A stretch of 41,167 bases of DNA from Nostoc sp. S13 (lineage in GTDB: Bacteria > Cyanobacteriota > Cyanobacteriia > Cyanobacteriales > Nostocaceae). Location: contig NZ_JAQYWQ010000060.1 of assembly GCF_029379315.1 (NCBI RefSeq), positions 1-41,167 of the forward strand, given 5' to 3'. The position numbers and the translations under genes are program-made. Of this stretch, positions 1-9,675 are shown piece by piece. Every line of letters begins with the position of its first letter. Position 1 is the first letter of the stretch. A model generated the notes under the pieces. The model did no database searches and had not been told where the DNA came from. It saw only the letters and a program-made list of their open reading frames with translations.

Positions 1-163
1 AAGGTATTTTCTCAAATCTAAACAACAGAATAATGCAATTGTCGGCTTTGAGGCTTTATAGCTGATGACTAATTGTAACCACGAATACTGTTTGTAAATT
101 AATTCCTCAGCGCAAGTAAATTGGCTAGATGTATGATATTCTTTATTTATAGGGAATCTAAAT
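1..163 (+). repeat. Left copy of a ~163-bp inverted repeat at both window ends
   Basis: Positions 1-163 match the reverse complement of 41005-41167 with about six mismatches. The first 55 bases are identical and the first mismatch is at base 56. Similarity stops sharply after position 163. Diverged copies lie at about 9085-9252 and 27009-27105, with a probable partial one at 30528-30575. Because the repeat begins at base 1, its outer limit cannot be seen. It could be the end of a transposable element, a duplicated gene end, or a repeat at which an assembly broke. Confidence 0.9.
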
Positions 164-1534
<1,371 letters not shown>

Positions 1535-1700
1535 GACGATGCAGTAGGGTTTATCCCTCATACAAAGTGTCTGGAGCAATTGGCAATCTCTTACTGGAAA
1601 AAGCAGAAAAAACTGCGTAAACTTCTTACCACCATTTGAGAAATCAGCGTTCTGAACCACGCTAAAATTCGTCTACCTCGTTGAAGGAGTAGAACTCATT

Positions 1701-2087
1701 ATGTTGACCGAAGAGGTTTTAGTCCAAAAATTTATCACCATAGCTCAAGGGCGCTGTCCCAAACTTGGTGAGTTGCTCCAGTACTGCCACGTCGAACTCG
1801 TAAACTCTTACTGGGGCTACCCCCCAAAACTGATACAACATTTTGTTGTTTATTATCCTAACATGCTGTCTGCTTCAGTCAATGCCTACAAAGACGTTTT
1901 CAGAGGCGTTGCCCAAGATTTGGGGATATGTGAGGCTATTTGCATAAATGCCACACGCATTATCCGCGATCGCACCTCAAGGTTGAAGGAAAAGAACCCG
2001 ATCCTATGGTTGGAACTCCAGTGGGTGGCAGTACCAACTAAAAAAGGCAATTGGCATCTAGATCAGGATTTACCGCACTCGGACTAA
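1701..2087 (+). CDS. Hypothetical protein, 128 aa, between nifH-type gene and vnfR-like gene
   Basis: An unrecognised protein of 128 residues with a good ribosome-binding site (AAGGAG about 14 bases before the ATG). It is mixed in charge, has no signal peptide or membrane segment, and has three or four cysteines (QGRCPK, QYCHVE, GICEAIC) without a clear metal motif. It lies 166 bases after the nifH-type gene and about 200 bases before the regulator, on the same strand. Its position suggests co-inheritance with the alternative nitrogenase genes, but nothing in the sequence tells its function. Confidence 0.72.
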   Translation: MLTEEVLVQKFITIAQGRCPKLGELLQYCHVELVNSYWGYPPKLIQHFVVYYPNMLSASVNAYKDVFRGVAQDLGICEAICINATRIIRDRTSRLKEKNPILWLELQWVAVPTKKGNWHLDQDLPHSD

Positions 2088-2292
2088 GTTTTCTTTTGGT
2101 GAGGTAGCTAAACAGTATCCAAAAATGCAAGTATTCTAGCGAGACGTATGTTATGCTTGCAGCAAATAAGCGAAATTGTCAAAATATCAACATGTCTGAC
2201 AACAAAAACGGCAAACACTAGAAAACCTTGCGATTGCCCCAACAGATTAAGTTTGTCCGTTGCGGCTTTTTCTAACAAAGAGATACAGCCTT

Positions 2293-3834
2293 ATGAAACT
2301 GGACGTGAATCTTAGCAACAACCTGAAGTCAATTAGAACTCGCTTAGGCATGAGTCAGCAGGATTTAGCTAATATGGCTGGTGTAACCCGTCAGAGTATC
2401 GCTGGTGTGGAATCAGCACAATATGCTCCTTCAGTTGCAATGTCACTGCGTTTAGCCAAGGCGCTTGGCTGCCAAGTCGAGGACTTATTCTGGTTTGAGG
2501 AAGATTTACCAGAAGTTGAGGCAGTTCTTACCAAACCAGTCAAGAACGGACAGCAATTGCCAGTTAGTCTAGCGCGGGTTGGTGATCAATGGATAGCTTA
2601 TCCTCTGGTTGGGAACAATGCTTTTCGCATCGAAATGATTCCGGCTGATGGTGAGACAGTTGCGGTGGTGAGGCAGTCCGATCTTCTCCCAAGGGGAGAC
2701 GCCAAGGGCGATAGCGCAGCGTTAGCGAGTCCGCGAGCGTCTGGGGGTTTCCCCCAGGAGGAACTGCCGAAAGGGTTCCCCGGCATAAACAAACTGTCGA
2801 ACCCGCAGGGTGAAGCAGTTGCGATGAGCCACCACGTTGCAGAGGTTTCTACCGCAGTTCTTTCTCCTTTTAAAGACACGCAAGGAACAAGTCGGCAAAG
2901 CTGCCCAAAAGACTGTCTGAGCGTTGCAAAGAAAAGTCTGAGCAAAGGAAGTTTAAATTCAGAACTTTCGAGGGTTTCCCCTGTTGAGGAACTCGCGAGA
3001 GGATTAAGAGGTATAAGTACACTGCCGTTTTCTGGTGGAGTTTCCACAGGATTCCCGGAGGGTGAAGCACAGAACCAGACAGGTACAAACAAAGTTCTGG
3101 TTCGGCTGCTTAATGATATCGATAAATTGCAAAATACAGTTGTGATTGCTGGTTGTACGCCGATGATTTCCCTCTGGGCAAGAAGCGCTGAACGTTGGCA
3201 TCCACAACTGCGAGTTCATCATATTCTCGCCAACAGTATGGGAGCATTGCGTAGTCTATGCCGAGGTGAAATTCATATTGCTGGGATGCACCTGTACGAT
3301 CCGGAAACTGGAGAACATAACGTTCCCTTTGTGCAGGAAGCTTTAGCTGGTAAGAGTGCAGTTTTAATCACCCTTGGGGTTTGGGAAGAAGGACTCTTAG
3401 TTCCATCAGGAAATCCAAAGGAAATCAAAACAGTCAGCGATTTGGTGGAATTAGGAACAACTGTTGTCAACCGTGAATTAGGTTGCGGTAGTCGTATGCT
3501 TTTGGAACGCAAACTTCAAGAAAAACAGATCCCATTCCACACAATTAAAGGATTTGACCATATCGTATACAGCCATCAAGATGTCGCTCTATCTGTAGTC
3601 TCAGGAATTGCTGATGCAGGTGTGAGTACGGCATCCGTAGCTGCTGCCTTTGGATTGGGATTTATCCCCCTACATCGATCGCGATATGACTTGGTGATTC
3701 TCAAAGAATACTTGCAAGAAGAACCAGTACAGCAATTGCTCAGTACGTTGGGAGATCGGCTAGTCCAATCGCAATTAGAGATTCTCGGTGGCTATGACAT
3801 CAGCAATATTGGGGAAATTGTAGCAAATATTTAG
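2293..3834 (+). CDS. vnfR1: VnfR-like transcriptional repressor (XRE HTH plus PBP-like sensor), copy 1
   Basis: About 513 residues. Residues 1-65 are an XRE-type helix-turn-helix (RTRLGMSQQDLANMAGVTRQ, then IAGVESAQYAPS). The last ~250 residues are a periplasmic-binding-protein-like domain of the kind fused to molybdate-type regulators (GMHLYDPETGEHN, GCGSRMLLE, SGIADAG, GFIPL). The layout matches the paired VnfR1/VnfR2 repressors that silence V-nitrogenase genes when molybdenum is present in A. variabilis; the assignment is from recalled architecture. A paralogue lies at 30973-32352. The linker (about residues 130-280) is expanded by in-frame repeat DNA. The ATG at 2293 is preferred over an upstream TTG (2260); the GTG at 2305 aligns with the start of the paralogue and is also possible. 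Which copy is R1 or R2 cannot be told. Confidence 0.82.
   Translation: MKLDVNLSNNLKSIRTRLGMSQQDLANMAGVTRQSIAGVESAQYAPSVAMSLRLAKALGCQVEDLFWFEEDLPEVEAVLTKPVKNGQQLPVSLARVGDQWIAYPLVGNNAFRIEMIPADGETVAVVRQSDLLPRGDAKGDSAALASPRASGGFPQEELPKGFPGINKLSNPQGEAVAMSHHVAEVSTAVLSPFKDTQGTSRQSCPKDCLSVAKKSLSKGSLNSELSRVSPVEELARGLRGISTLPFSGGVSTGFPEGEAQNQTGTNKVLVRLLNDIDKLQNTVVIAGCTPMISLWARSAERWHPQLRVHHILANSMGALRSLCRGEIHIAGMHLYDPETGEHNVPFVQEALAGKSAVLITLGVWEEGLLVPSGNPKEIKTVSDLVELGTTVVNRELGCGSRMLLERKLQEKQIPFHTIKGFDHIVYSHQDVALSVVSGIADAGVSTASVAAAFGLGFIPLHRSRYDLVILKEYLQEEPVQQLLSTLGDRLVQSQLEILGGYDISNIGEIVANI
2683..2800 (+). repeat. Interspersed repeat DNA inserted in frame within vnfR1
   Basis: This part of the linker of the regulator contains a cyanobacterial-type small repeat (TTCTCCCAAGGGGAGA core, then a GCGATAGCGCAGCG segment), translating without stops. 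A near-identical core occurs at about 31446-31480 in the paralogous regulator, but at a different place relative to the conserved GINKL..NP.GE segment. The two insertions therefore look independent. Confidence 0.7.
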
Positions 3835-3999
3835 TAATGACGCTCACGGACTCGCTACCGCTACGCTAACGTAATTCGTAATTATTACCCCAGGGCTAAG
3901 GAATATGTCTTTTAGTTTCCACAACTCAAGTTAGTTGCTCTGTCTTTTAATTATGAATTCCTCAAGCAAATCAAAATTACCCAACAAGTTAGCCGCAAA

Positions 4000-5136
4000 A
4001 TGAATCATCACTTCACTATGAACAAACATCCCGTTCAGATTAACGATACAACCTTGCGAGATGGGGAACAAGCAGCAGGTGTAGCCTTTAACGTTGAAGA
4101 AAAAATTGCGATCGCCACTTTTCTTGATGCCATTGGTGTTCCAGAATTGGAAATTGGCGTTCCGGCAATGGGGCAAGAAGAAGCAGAGTCGATCCGAGCG
4201 ATCGCTAATCTGGGATTAAATGCTCAATTACTTGGTTGGAACCGTGCTAAATTGTCCGATATTCAAGCATCTATAGATTGTGGTTTAGAACGGGTGCATA
4301 TTTCCGTTCCTGTCTCAGAAATTCAGATTGCCGCCAAGTTTGGGGGTAAGCAGCAGGTAATGCTGGATCTTCTGCGGGATGCGATTAATTTTGCCTGCGA
4401 TCGCGGTTTATCTGTATCTGTTGGCGGAGAAGATTCTTCTAGAGCTGATCCATCTTTTCTATTGGATGTGGCGTATTATGCTCAAGAGTTGGGAGCTTTC
4501 CGGTTTCGCTTTTGTGACACTGTAGGAATTCTCGACCCTCTGAACACTTACAGCAAAGTTCGCTCCCTTGTGCATCATCTATTCATTCCCATAGAAATGC
4601 ATACGCACAATGATTTTGGACTGGCAATGGCGAACTCGCTGGCTGGTATTGAAGCAGGGGCGTTATCAGTCAACACTACGGTAAATGGGATTGGCGAACG
4701 CGCAGGCAATGCTGCACTGGAAGAAATTGTGATGGCACTGAAACACCTCTACGGCATCCCAACAGGTATTAATACAAAACGGTTGCTGGAACTGTCACGG
4801 TTAGTTGCTAAAGCTGCCAATTGGCCGGTTCCTCCTTGGAAAGCGATCGTGGGTGAAAATACTTTTGCACATGAGTCGGGGATTCATGCTCACGGTGTGT
4901 TGCAAAATCCCGGTACTTACGAACCTTTTGCGCCGGAAGATGTGGGTTGGGAACGTCGCTTGGTAGTAGGCAAACATTCCGGTCGGCATCTGATATTCAG
5001 TGTGCTGCAAGAACATGGAATCACCCTCAGTCAGCCAGAAATTCAATCAGTGCTGGATGCTGTAAAGCATCAGTCAGTAAAAGTTAAGCGCAGTCTCACG
5101 GTTGAAGAACTCCTGAGTTTTGTTCCCCAAAGGTAA
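4000..5136 (+). CDS. nifV: Homocitrate synthase NifV
   Basis: Condenses acetyl-CoA and 2-oxoglutarate to homocitrate, the organic ligand of FeMo- and FeV-cofactor. The N-terminal signature NDTTLRDGEQAAGVAF and the metal/catalytic segment MHTHNDFGLAMAN are present, as are NTTVNGIGERAGNA and the HESGIHAHG motif with its VGKHSGRH continuation. The length (about 372-378) is normal for NifV and too short for 2-isopropylmalate synthase with its leucine regulatory domain. The ATG at 4018 gives the usual NifV N terminus; 4000 adds six residues. It lies 165 bases downstream of the vnfR-like gene on the same strand. Cyanobacteria with two nitrogenases often have two nifV copies; which this is cannot be seen. 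Confidence 0.93.
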   Translation: MNHHFTMNKHPVQINDTTLRDGEQAAGVAFNVEEKIAIATFLDAIGVPELEIGVPAMGQEEAESIRAIANLGLNAQLLGWNRAKLSDIQASIDCGLERVHISVPVSEIQIAAKFGGKQQVMLDLLRDAINFACDRGLSVSVGGEDSSRADPSFLLDVAYYAQELGAFRFRFCDTVGILDPLNTYSKVRSLVHHLFIPIEMHTHNDFGLAMANSLAGIEAGALSVNTTVNGIGERAGNAALEEIVMALKHLYGIPTGINTKRLLELSRLVAKAANWPVPPWKAIVGENTFAHESGIHAHGVLQNPGTYEPFAPEDVGWERRLVVGKHSGRHLIFSVLQEHGITLSQPEIQSVLDAVKHQSVKVKRSLTVEELLSFVPQR

Positions 5137-5139
5137 ACT

Positions 5140-5225
5140 TACAGGGGAATGGGGAATGGGAGATGGGGAGTGGGCAGAGACGCAATTAATCGCGTCTGTA
5201 CTGGGGAGTGGGGAGTGGTGTAGTT
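5140..5225. repeat. GGGGA-type tandem repeats flanking an AGACGCxATTAATCGCGTCT palindrome
   Basis: Short tandem units of the GGGGAATGGG / GGGGAGTGGG type surround one copy of a palindrome whose core is AATTAATCGCGTCT with a GACGCAATT arm. Related palindromes are at 10813, 11827, 36541 and 38763. These are common multi-copy intergenic repeats of Nostocales. Confidence 0.75.
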
Positions 5226-5400
5226 AAATTACTTGAAAAGCCCTGTAAGTTGCATTGTGCTTTTACCAATTAGTAAGTACATGAGCTTGTAAGCTTTCAG
5301 TCAGTTTGATCACAAATCAAAAGTGAACTTGGTTAAGAACGCATAACAATTTTGTCTCCGTTAGCGTAGGCGCAGCCCGCCTTCAGCATCCCAATTATTG

Positions 5401-5436
5401 TACCAACTGGTATAATATACCAATATTGTTGGTATT
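5401..5436. promoter_or_regulatory. Probable operator/promoter of the ribbon-helix-helix gene
   Basis: Two nested inverted repeats sit just before the ATG at 5441. One is TACCA (5401-5405) with TGGTA (5408-5412). The other is ATACCAA (5417-5423) with TTGGTAT (5429-5435). A TATAAT -10-like hexamer lies between them at 5411-5416. Repeated TACCA/TGGTA half-sites over a core promoter are what an autoregulating RHH repressor would bind. Inference from position and symmetry. Confidence 0.55.
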
Positions 5437-5440
5437 AACT

Positions 5441-5638
5441 ATGCCGAGAAAAGAGCAAGGATGGATCACTTTTCAATTGTCTCCAGAAGAACGGCAACTT
5501 CTAGAGCAGTATTGCTTGCAGTTCCAACGCACTAAGACTGATGTTTTGCGCTCCCTGTTGCGTAGTCTCCAACCAAAATTACTCAAACAAGAGGGAAAGC
5601 AGTTTGATTCTGGGGAGATTGATCTTGACCTACTTTGA
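5441..5638 (+). CDS. Small ribbon-helix-helix-like DNA-binding protein, 65 aa
   Basis: The protein starts MPRKEQGWITFQLSPEERQ, a short basic beta strand followed by two helices (QLLEQYCLQF and TKTDVLRSLLRSL). This fits the CopG/Arc type of RHH fold, or antitoxins of that fold. The ATG at 5441 is chosen because an upstream in-frame TTG would run through the operator-like repeats. No toxin gene follows: the next 300 bases hold only gene remnants. It could be a solitary autoregulated repressor or an orphan antitoxin. Confidence 0.65.
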   Translation: MPRKEQGWITFQLSPEERQLLEQYCLQFQRTKTDVLRSLLRSLQPKLLKQEGKQFDSGEIDLDLL

Positions 5639-5754
5639 GCAGTAATGAAGAACCGCTATCGGTAAAGCCAGTTTTCTTGTAGCCAAACAAATTTGTAATG
5701 GGGTTGGTAATCCCTCTGAAATTGTAAAAAAGCGTTCAAGTTCAACAGTTGACT

Positions 5755-5831
5755 ATGACAAATCCTACAAAATTATTGCGATCGAGTGAAATTACAATCA
5801 ATTCCGAAATTGATTGGAATGACTCTCCAAG
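5755..5831 (+). pseudogene. Truncated 5' end of a nitroreductase gene (copy of 7015)
   Basis: Positions 5701-5831 closely match 6961-7091, including the untranslated leader and the first codons (MTNPT versus MTNPTELLRS) of the intact nitroreductase. Similarity ends near GACTCTCC, after about 25 codons, and the next bases belong to a different gene remnant. It is a duplication product or a recombination scar, and it cannot make an enzyme. Confidence 0.75.
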
Positions 5832-5837
5832 CGTTCC

Positions 5838-5945
5838 GGTGTTAAAACTTCTGCGGCTTGACCAAAACTTCTTGATGCAGAGGTAAATCGATTATTGATG
5901 CTCTAATGCCACTTGATATCCAGGGTAGTCAGGATTGGTTAATTT
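5838..5945 (-). pseudogene. Remnant of a TetR-family regulator gene
   Basis: On the minus strand this segment matches about 39785-39891 within the intact TetR gene. It encodes NPDYPGYQVALEHQ followed by a stop, against NADHPGHRVALEHQQ in the intact protein. Similarity continues past the stop with frame damage. It abuts the nitroreductase fragment directly, giving a mosaic of two broken genes. Confidence 0.72.
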
Positions 5946-5967
5946 TAGTAAAGCATTTTTTTCTACC

Positions 5968-6681
5968 ATGCTTAATTTTGATTCCATTCGTGCCACAGCA
6001 ATGCAAAAAGTCCCATACAATTGGGCTTTGATCAAAAATCTGCTTTCACCAGAAGCAAGCTTAGAACTAACTGCGAGTTTTCCCCACGAAGAGTTTCGCC
6101 TGTCGGAGGGAGAGGGATATGGATACTCCTGGGGAAAGATGCTTGCCACTAGCGAGGATATTTCTTTGATGCTGAAATCTAGCGATAATCGCTGGCGAGA
6201 GCGGATGGCGCAAGGCAGACTTACTTATGACTTGAGACACCTCAGTAAAGTCTGGCGACAGTTGATAGAAGGACTGTGGACAGATTCTTACCGCGCAGCA
6301 ATAGCCGAAATGTCTGGGTTGGAACTAAAGGACTGTCTAATGGATATTGGATTTCGCCGATATAACTTAGGACAGCTGCATCATCCTCATACAGACGAGC
6401 CGAACAAAGTTTTAACTCATCTGCTATTTTTCAATCAACAATGGTCTGTAGACTGGGGAGGCTGTTTGCGAATTCTCAAAGACTCACAGCCGGAATCTGT
6501 CTTCCAAGATATTCTACCCCTTAGTGATTCCTCAGTTGCGATCGCACGTTCTGACAATTCTTGGCATATGGTAACTCCGCTTACTTGCCCTGTATCTGAG
6601 TGTCGGCTAGCCTTACGAGTTGCTTTTTTTCGGAATGGTCGCCTAACTTCAGATTTCGGAGAAACCCAGTTAGCTGCCTAG
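5968..6681 (+). CDS. 2OG-Fe(II) oxygenase family protein
   Basis: 237 residues. The facial triad of a non-haem iron, 2-oxoglutarate-dependent dioxygenase is visible: HTD (H141, D143 in HHPHTDEPNK) and a distal histidine (H200 in SDNSWHMVTP). An arginine a few residues later (CRLALRV) can bind 2-oxoglutarate. The segment LTHLLFFNQQW..DWGGCLRIL is the usual core strand. The ATG at 5968 is preferred to an upstream TTG that overlaps the TetR remnant. The substrate is unknown; relatives hydroxylate peptides or small molecules. It stands alone, with a perfect hairpin about 150 bases downstream. Confidence 0.82.
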   Translation: MLNFDSIRATAMQKVPYNWALIKNLLSPEASLELTASFPHEEFRLSEGEGYGYSWGKMLATSEDISLMLKSSDNRWRERMAQGRLTYDLRHLSKVWRQLIEGLWTDSYRAAIAEMSGLELKDCLMDIGFRRYNLGQLHHPHTDEPNKVLTHLLFFNQQWSVDWGGCLRILKDSQPESVFQDILPLSDSSVAIARSDNSWHMVTPLTCPVSECRLALRVAFFRNGRLTSDFGETQLAA

Positions 6682-6827
6682 CAGTCAAACAATTTTGGAT
6701 TTTAGACTTCGGCTACTTCGGTTACTTCGACTACGCTCAGTCGAACGATTTGCAATTTTGGATTAAAAGAGACCACAAGGGTACTTGGCCAAAAAACTTT
6801 TTTAATCCAAAATCCGTCTTGAAAAGC

Positions 6828-6854
6828 TTTGATCGGAGGAAACCTCCGATCAAA
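6828..6854. terminator. Perfect 12-bp hairpin, terminator-like
   Basis: TTTGATCGGAGG pairs with CCTCCGATCAAA around an AAA loop, followed by CTTTTC. It lies between the oxygenase and nitroreductase genes. The T run is short, so termination is plausible but unproven. Confidence 0.5.
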
Positions 6855-7014
6855 CTTTTCGCAAAATCTCAAATTGGCACGGTCAAGTATTTTCTCTCTA
6901 CTTTTGTCAGAAAATCAGCGTCCTGATTTTCTGATTCTTCCTTTTCCTCGTTGTTTCTTGTCGTTAGTAATCCCTCTGAAATCGTAAAAAAGTATTCAGG
7001 TTCAAAAGTTGACT

Positions 7015-7836
7015 ATGACTAATCCTACAGAACTCTTGCGATCGCGCTACGGTGAGATTCCCTTCAATTACGAAATTGACTGGAATGACTCTCTAGAAAC
7101 ACTACTATCTCACCGTTCAGTTCGGTCTTATCTATCTGACCCGTTACCACCAGGAACCCTGGAATGGCTAGTTGCAGCTGCTCAATCTGCTGCTAGTTCA
7201 GCTAATTTGCAAACTTGGAGTGTAGTAGCGGTTGAAGAGCCAGAGCGCAAAGCAGAATTATGCAAGCTGTCTAATAACCAAGTATGGGTTAACCAGGCTC
7301 CTGTATTTTTGGTTTGGTTAGCAGATTTAGGTCGTATGGCTCATATTGCTGACAGTCGCGGACTACCTCATGTGGCTCTGGATTACATAGAACTGTTGGT
7401 TAAAGCAATAGTCGATGCCTCGGTGGCAGCGCAAAATGCCACTCTAGCTGCTGAATCTGTTGGTTTGGGAACAGTATATATTGGTGCAATCCGCAATAAC
7501 ACGCAAGAGGTAGCAACACTACTAAATTTGCCACCTTTTGTGTTCCCCGTATTTGGATTGTGTGTGGGTTATCCCAATCCTGAGGTACAACCTGCTATTA
7601 AGCCGCGTTTACCCCAGTCAGCTGTACTGCATCGGGAAACCTATAAATTGGCAGAACAAGATGAAGCGATCGCTCACTACAACGATATCATGAAAGAATT
7701 CTATGTTGAACAAAAAATGAATGCTGCTGTTGATTGGTCGCAAAACTCAGCCGAGCGCATCGCAACCTTAGACTATTTAAAAGGATGCAAAAACTTACGT
7801 GAAACTCTCAACAACTTTGGCTTAAAGTTGCTATGA
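7015..7836 (+). CDS. Nitroreductase family FMN oxidoreductase (NfsA-like)
   Basis: About 273 residues. The nitroreductase fold is recognised from the FMN-binding HRSVRSY segment near residue 28, followed by AAQSAASSANLQTW and QAPVFLVWLAD. VDASVAAQNATLAAESVGLGTVYIG is the mid-protein helix pair typical of NfsA/Frp NAD(P)H oxidoreductases. The C-terminal extension after GLCVGYP matches the NfsA subgroup. ATG 7015 is favoured over TTG 7009 because the truncated copy at 5755 keeps the same ATG. The physiological substrate is unknown. The leader 6961-7014 is duplicated upstream of that remnant. Confidence 0.85.
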   Translation: MTNPTELLRSRYGEIPFNYEIDWNDSLETLLSHRSVRSYLSDPLPPGTLEWLVAAAQSAASSANLQTWSVVAVEEPERKAELCKLSNNQVWVNQAPVFLVWLADLGRMAHIADSRGLPHVALDYIELLVKAIVDASVAAQNATLAAESVGLGTVYIGAIRNNTQEVATLLNLPPFVFPVFGLCVGYPNPEVQPAIKPRLPQSAVLHRETYKLAEQDEAIAHYNDIMKEFYVEQKMNAAVDWSQNSAERIATLDYLKGCKNLRETLNNFGLKLL

Positions 7837-8273
7837 AAGGAGTTAGCAGCCAGAAGAGACAGGAACTCTAAGCATCTATCGTACACCTAGTAGAGAGCAA
7901 GCTACGCGCAGTAGGAACTAAAGAATAACTTCTGATGTTTGCACCAAAGCTTCTGACGCTAAAAGACTTGTTACCGCTTCACTAAAGACTCAAAAGGTGC
8001 ATCTCAGTCTTAAAAGATAATTTCAGTGCGTAAGTCCTAAGAAATAAATAGACCCGCTAACTCTCCAGATCCAGCAATTCTCCTGCTTTAAACCTTTGTA
8101 CTAATTTGGGGAATTTGAAGGCATTTAAGCAGTCAATAGGCGAACTATTTAATGGGTATTCCAGCAAGCTTTATCTCTCCAAAAAGAGCTGAACTGTCAG
8201 AATCGCTTTTGTCATGAGAATTGCTGACCAAAAATGTAGAATTAACCAGCGAAATAGAAAGGAGCTTCAAACA
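7837..8273. other. Intergenic region with no recognisable gene
   Basis: No supported coding sequence. A GTGCGTAAGTCCTAAG fragment near 8026 resembles the end of the MITE seen at 18861-18969. The stretch ends with an AAAGGAG ribosome-binding site for the gene at 8274. Confidence 0.5.
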
Positions 8274-8504
8274 ATGAATAATTTGTCTACTAAAGACCTC
8301 AACAGACTACGCTCTCAAGCCAAAATAATTATGAATCGAGTGGAGATTTTCATAGAAACTTACTTATTAGAAGCTCCCCCTGATGAAAAACTGATTAACG
8401 AAACCTTACAAGAGATCATCAAGGCTACGAATAGCTTAACAACCGCAGCATCCAAGATGAAAACCGCAGAACCCGTACCTCATGATGCCAACAATTCAAA
8501 ATAG
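8274..8504 (+). CDS. Small hypothetical protein, 76 aa
   Basis: Starts MNNLSTKDLNRLRSQAKIIM behind an AAAGGAG site about 10 bases upstream, which favours this ATG over an in-frame upstream start at 8214. It is largely helical and charged, with no cysteine cluster or membrane segment, and has an acidic loop (LLEAPPDEKLINETLQEII). Function not recognised. It is followed by hairpins and then the psiE-like gene. Confidence 0.62.
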   Translation: MNNLSTKDLNRLRSQAKIIMNRVEIFIETYLLEAPPDEKLINETLQEIIKATNSLTTAASKMKTAEPVPHDANNSK

Positions 8505-8586
8505 TTTAATAGGGCTGAATGGAACCCCATAGCTAAATAATGGGGATTGAATACAGTTCCGTTAGCGGATAGCTAGGGTTTAACCC

Positions 8587-8618
8587 GTGCTGAGTAATCA
8601 ACCATAGATACTCAGCAC
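8587..8618. terminator. Hairpin with 10-bp stem before the psiE-like gene
   Basis: GTGCTGAGTA (8587-8596) pairs with TACTCAGCAC (8609-8618). A second small hairpin, CCCCAT/ATGGGG, lies at about 8524-8544. The pair separates the 76-aa gene from the downstream gene. It could terminate transcription or shape the leader; there is no clear U tract. Confidence 0.45.
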
Positions 8619-8628
8619 TATTTCAGTT

Positions 8629-9165
8629 ATGGAGATAAATGAATCTAGCCTGTTAGGAAATATCATGCTAAAAGGGATAAATTTAAAGTTTAATAACTGG
8701 TTACAAAGAAATACAATTGTACGTAACCTAGAATTTTTCCAAGACTTTATTATTATTTCTCTTTGCCTGGGTTTATTCTGTGTAATGCTCATCCGACTAG
8801 GAGATATGTTCTTCTCCTTTTTACATCCCTTGGATTTGCGGCAAGTAACATCTGATATCCTGTTCATTTTGATTTTAGTAGAGTTGTTCCGCCTGTTAAT
8901 TGATCATATACAACAACAGAGGACATCCGTAACCGCAGCAGTGGAAATTACTATTGTTTCTGCTTTAAGAGAGGTAATTTTACGTGGTGTTCTGGAAATT
9001 CCCCGTGACCAAATTTTTGGAATAGCTGTATTTTTATTGGTTTTAACAGGAATTATGGTGGCTTTGCCTTGGATATCTCGTTTTCTTGAACAGGTCAAAA
9101 TTCCTCACCCCGAAACAACAGGAAAAACGCAATTATTGGCTGAAACTCATCTAACTTCTGATTAA
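8629..9165 (+). CDS. PsiE-family integral membrane protein
   Basis: 178 residues with four predicted membrane helices: FIIISLCLGLFCVMLI, DILFILILVELFRLLI, a weaker segment after TAAVEITIVSALREVIL, and IFGIAVFLLVLTGIMVALPW. The VELFRLL...AAVEI..VSALREVIL core is the signature of the phosphate-starvation-inducible PsiE family, whose biochemical role is unknown. Start ATG 8629; 8665 is an alternative. The last ~20 codons and the stop lie inside a diverged copy of the repeat found at the window ends. Confidence 0.8.
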   Translation: MEINESSLLGNIMLKGINLKFNNWLQRNTIVRNLEFFQDFIIISLCLGLFCVMLIRLGDMFFSFLHPLDLRQVTSDILFILILVELFRLLIDHIQQQRTSVTAAVEITIVSALREVILRGVLEIPRDQIFGIAVFLLVLTGIMVALPWISRFLEQVKIPHPETTGKTQLLAETHLTSD

Positions 9166-9252
9166 TTGTAACCACAAATACTGTTTGAAAATTAATTAGC
9201 GATCGCAAGTAATTTTGCCAGATGTATGATATTCTTTATATATGGAGAATCA
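9085..9252 (+). repeat. Diverged internal copy of the window-end repeat
   Basis: The strongest match is TAATTGTAACCACAAATACT and the following ~80 bases (9163-9247), aligned with positions 70-158. A weaker match runs back through the last codons of the psiE-like gene and aligns with positions 10-69. It is in the same orientation as the left-end copy. Confidence 0.75.
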
Positions 9253-9675
9253 AAAGTACAAAATTCTTCAAAAAAATAAAGTACACTCCAAAATCAGCAA
9301 TTCTCATTATGAGCTTAGGGCATAATAATGTCCAAAGCCTATTTAGTCAGGTGTATTAGATTCCAAGCGATATTGCGGAGATTTAATATCCTTGTGTTTC
9401 TATTTCATAACATTGTTTGACTTCACAGATGGAAAGTAGTAACTCGTTCGTCAGCATTTACTAACGAGTAAAACTTTTTTCGATCACTTACTATTCTATA
9501 TTCATTCCAGCGAGCTTTTACCTATCAGAATCAAGCTAATCTGTGAAAGAATTCTCCTCATCATAATTGCTGTTTTTATTTAGAAGGATTTTAAGTGCAA
9601 TCTAAGTTGTTGTAGAAATCAAAAGATTGTGAAGTATTGCTTGTTAAGCACTAACTAATACATGAGTAGAATACT
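9253..9675. other. Leader region of the oxidase operon
   Basis: No coding sequence supported; AT-rich. It presumably contains the promoter of the DUF2231-cox operon, but no -10/-35 pair stands out clearly. Confidence 0.45.

Noticed and set aside
2598..3222. Several minus-strand frames within vnfR1
   Set aside because: They are open because of inserted repeat DNA and have no family features; the plus-strand regulator explains the region.
4000..5136. 2-isopropylmalate synthase
   Set aside because: It lacks the C-terminal leucine-binding regulatory domain and matches NifV in length and N-terminal signature.
5140..5225. CRISPR-like array in the G-rich tandem repeats
   Set aside because: Units are adjacent, degenerate and lack spacers; they are ordinary Nostocales GGGGAxTGGG repeats. 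No CRISPR array or cas gene was seen anywhere.
6600..6926. 108-codon frame overlapping the oxygenase 3' end
   Set aside because: It overlaps the real gene in another frame and then runs through repeat words (GGCTACTTCGGTTACTTCG) and a hairpin; no domain.
8521..8620. tRNA or small structured RNA from the two hairpins before psiE
   Set aside because: The hairpins do not form a cloverleaf and lack T-loop consensus; treated as terminator or leader structure.
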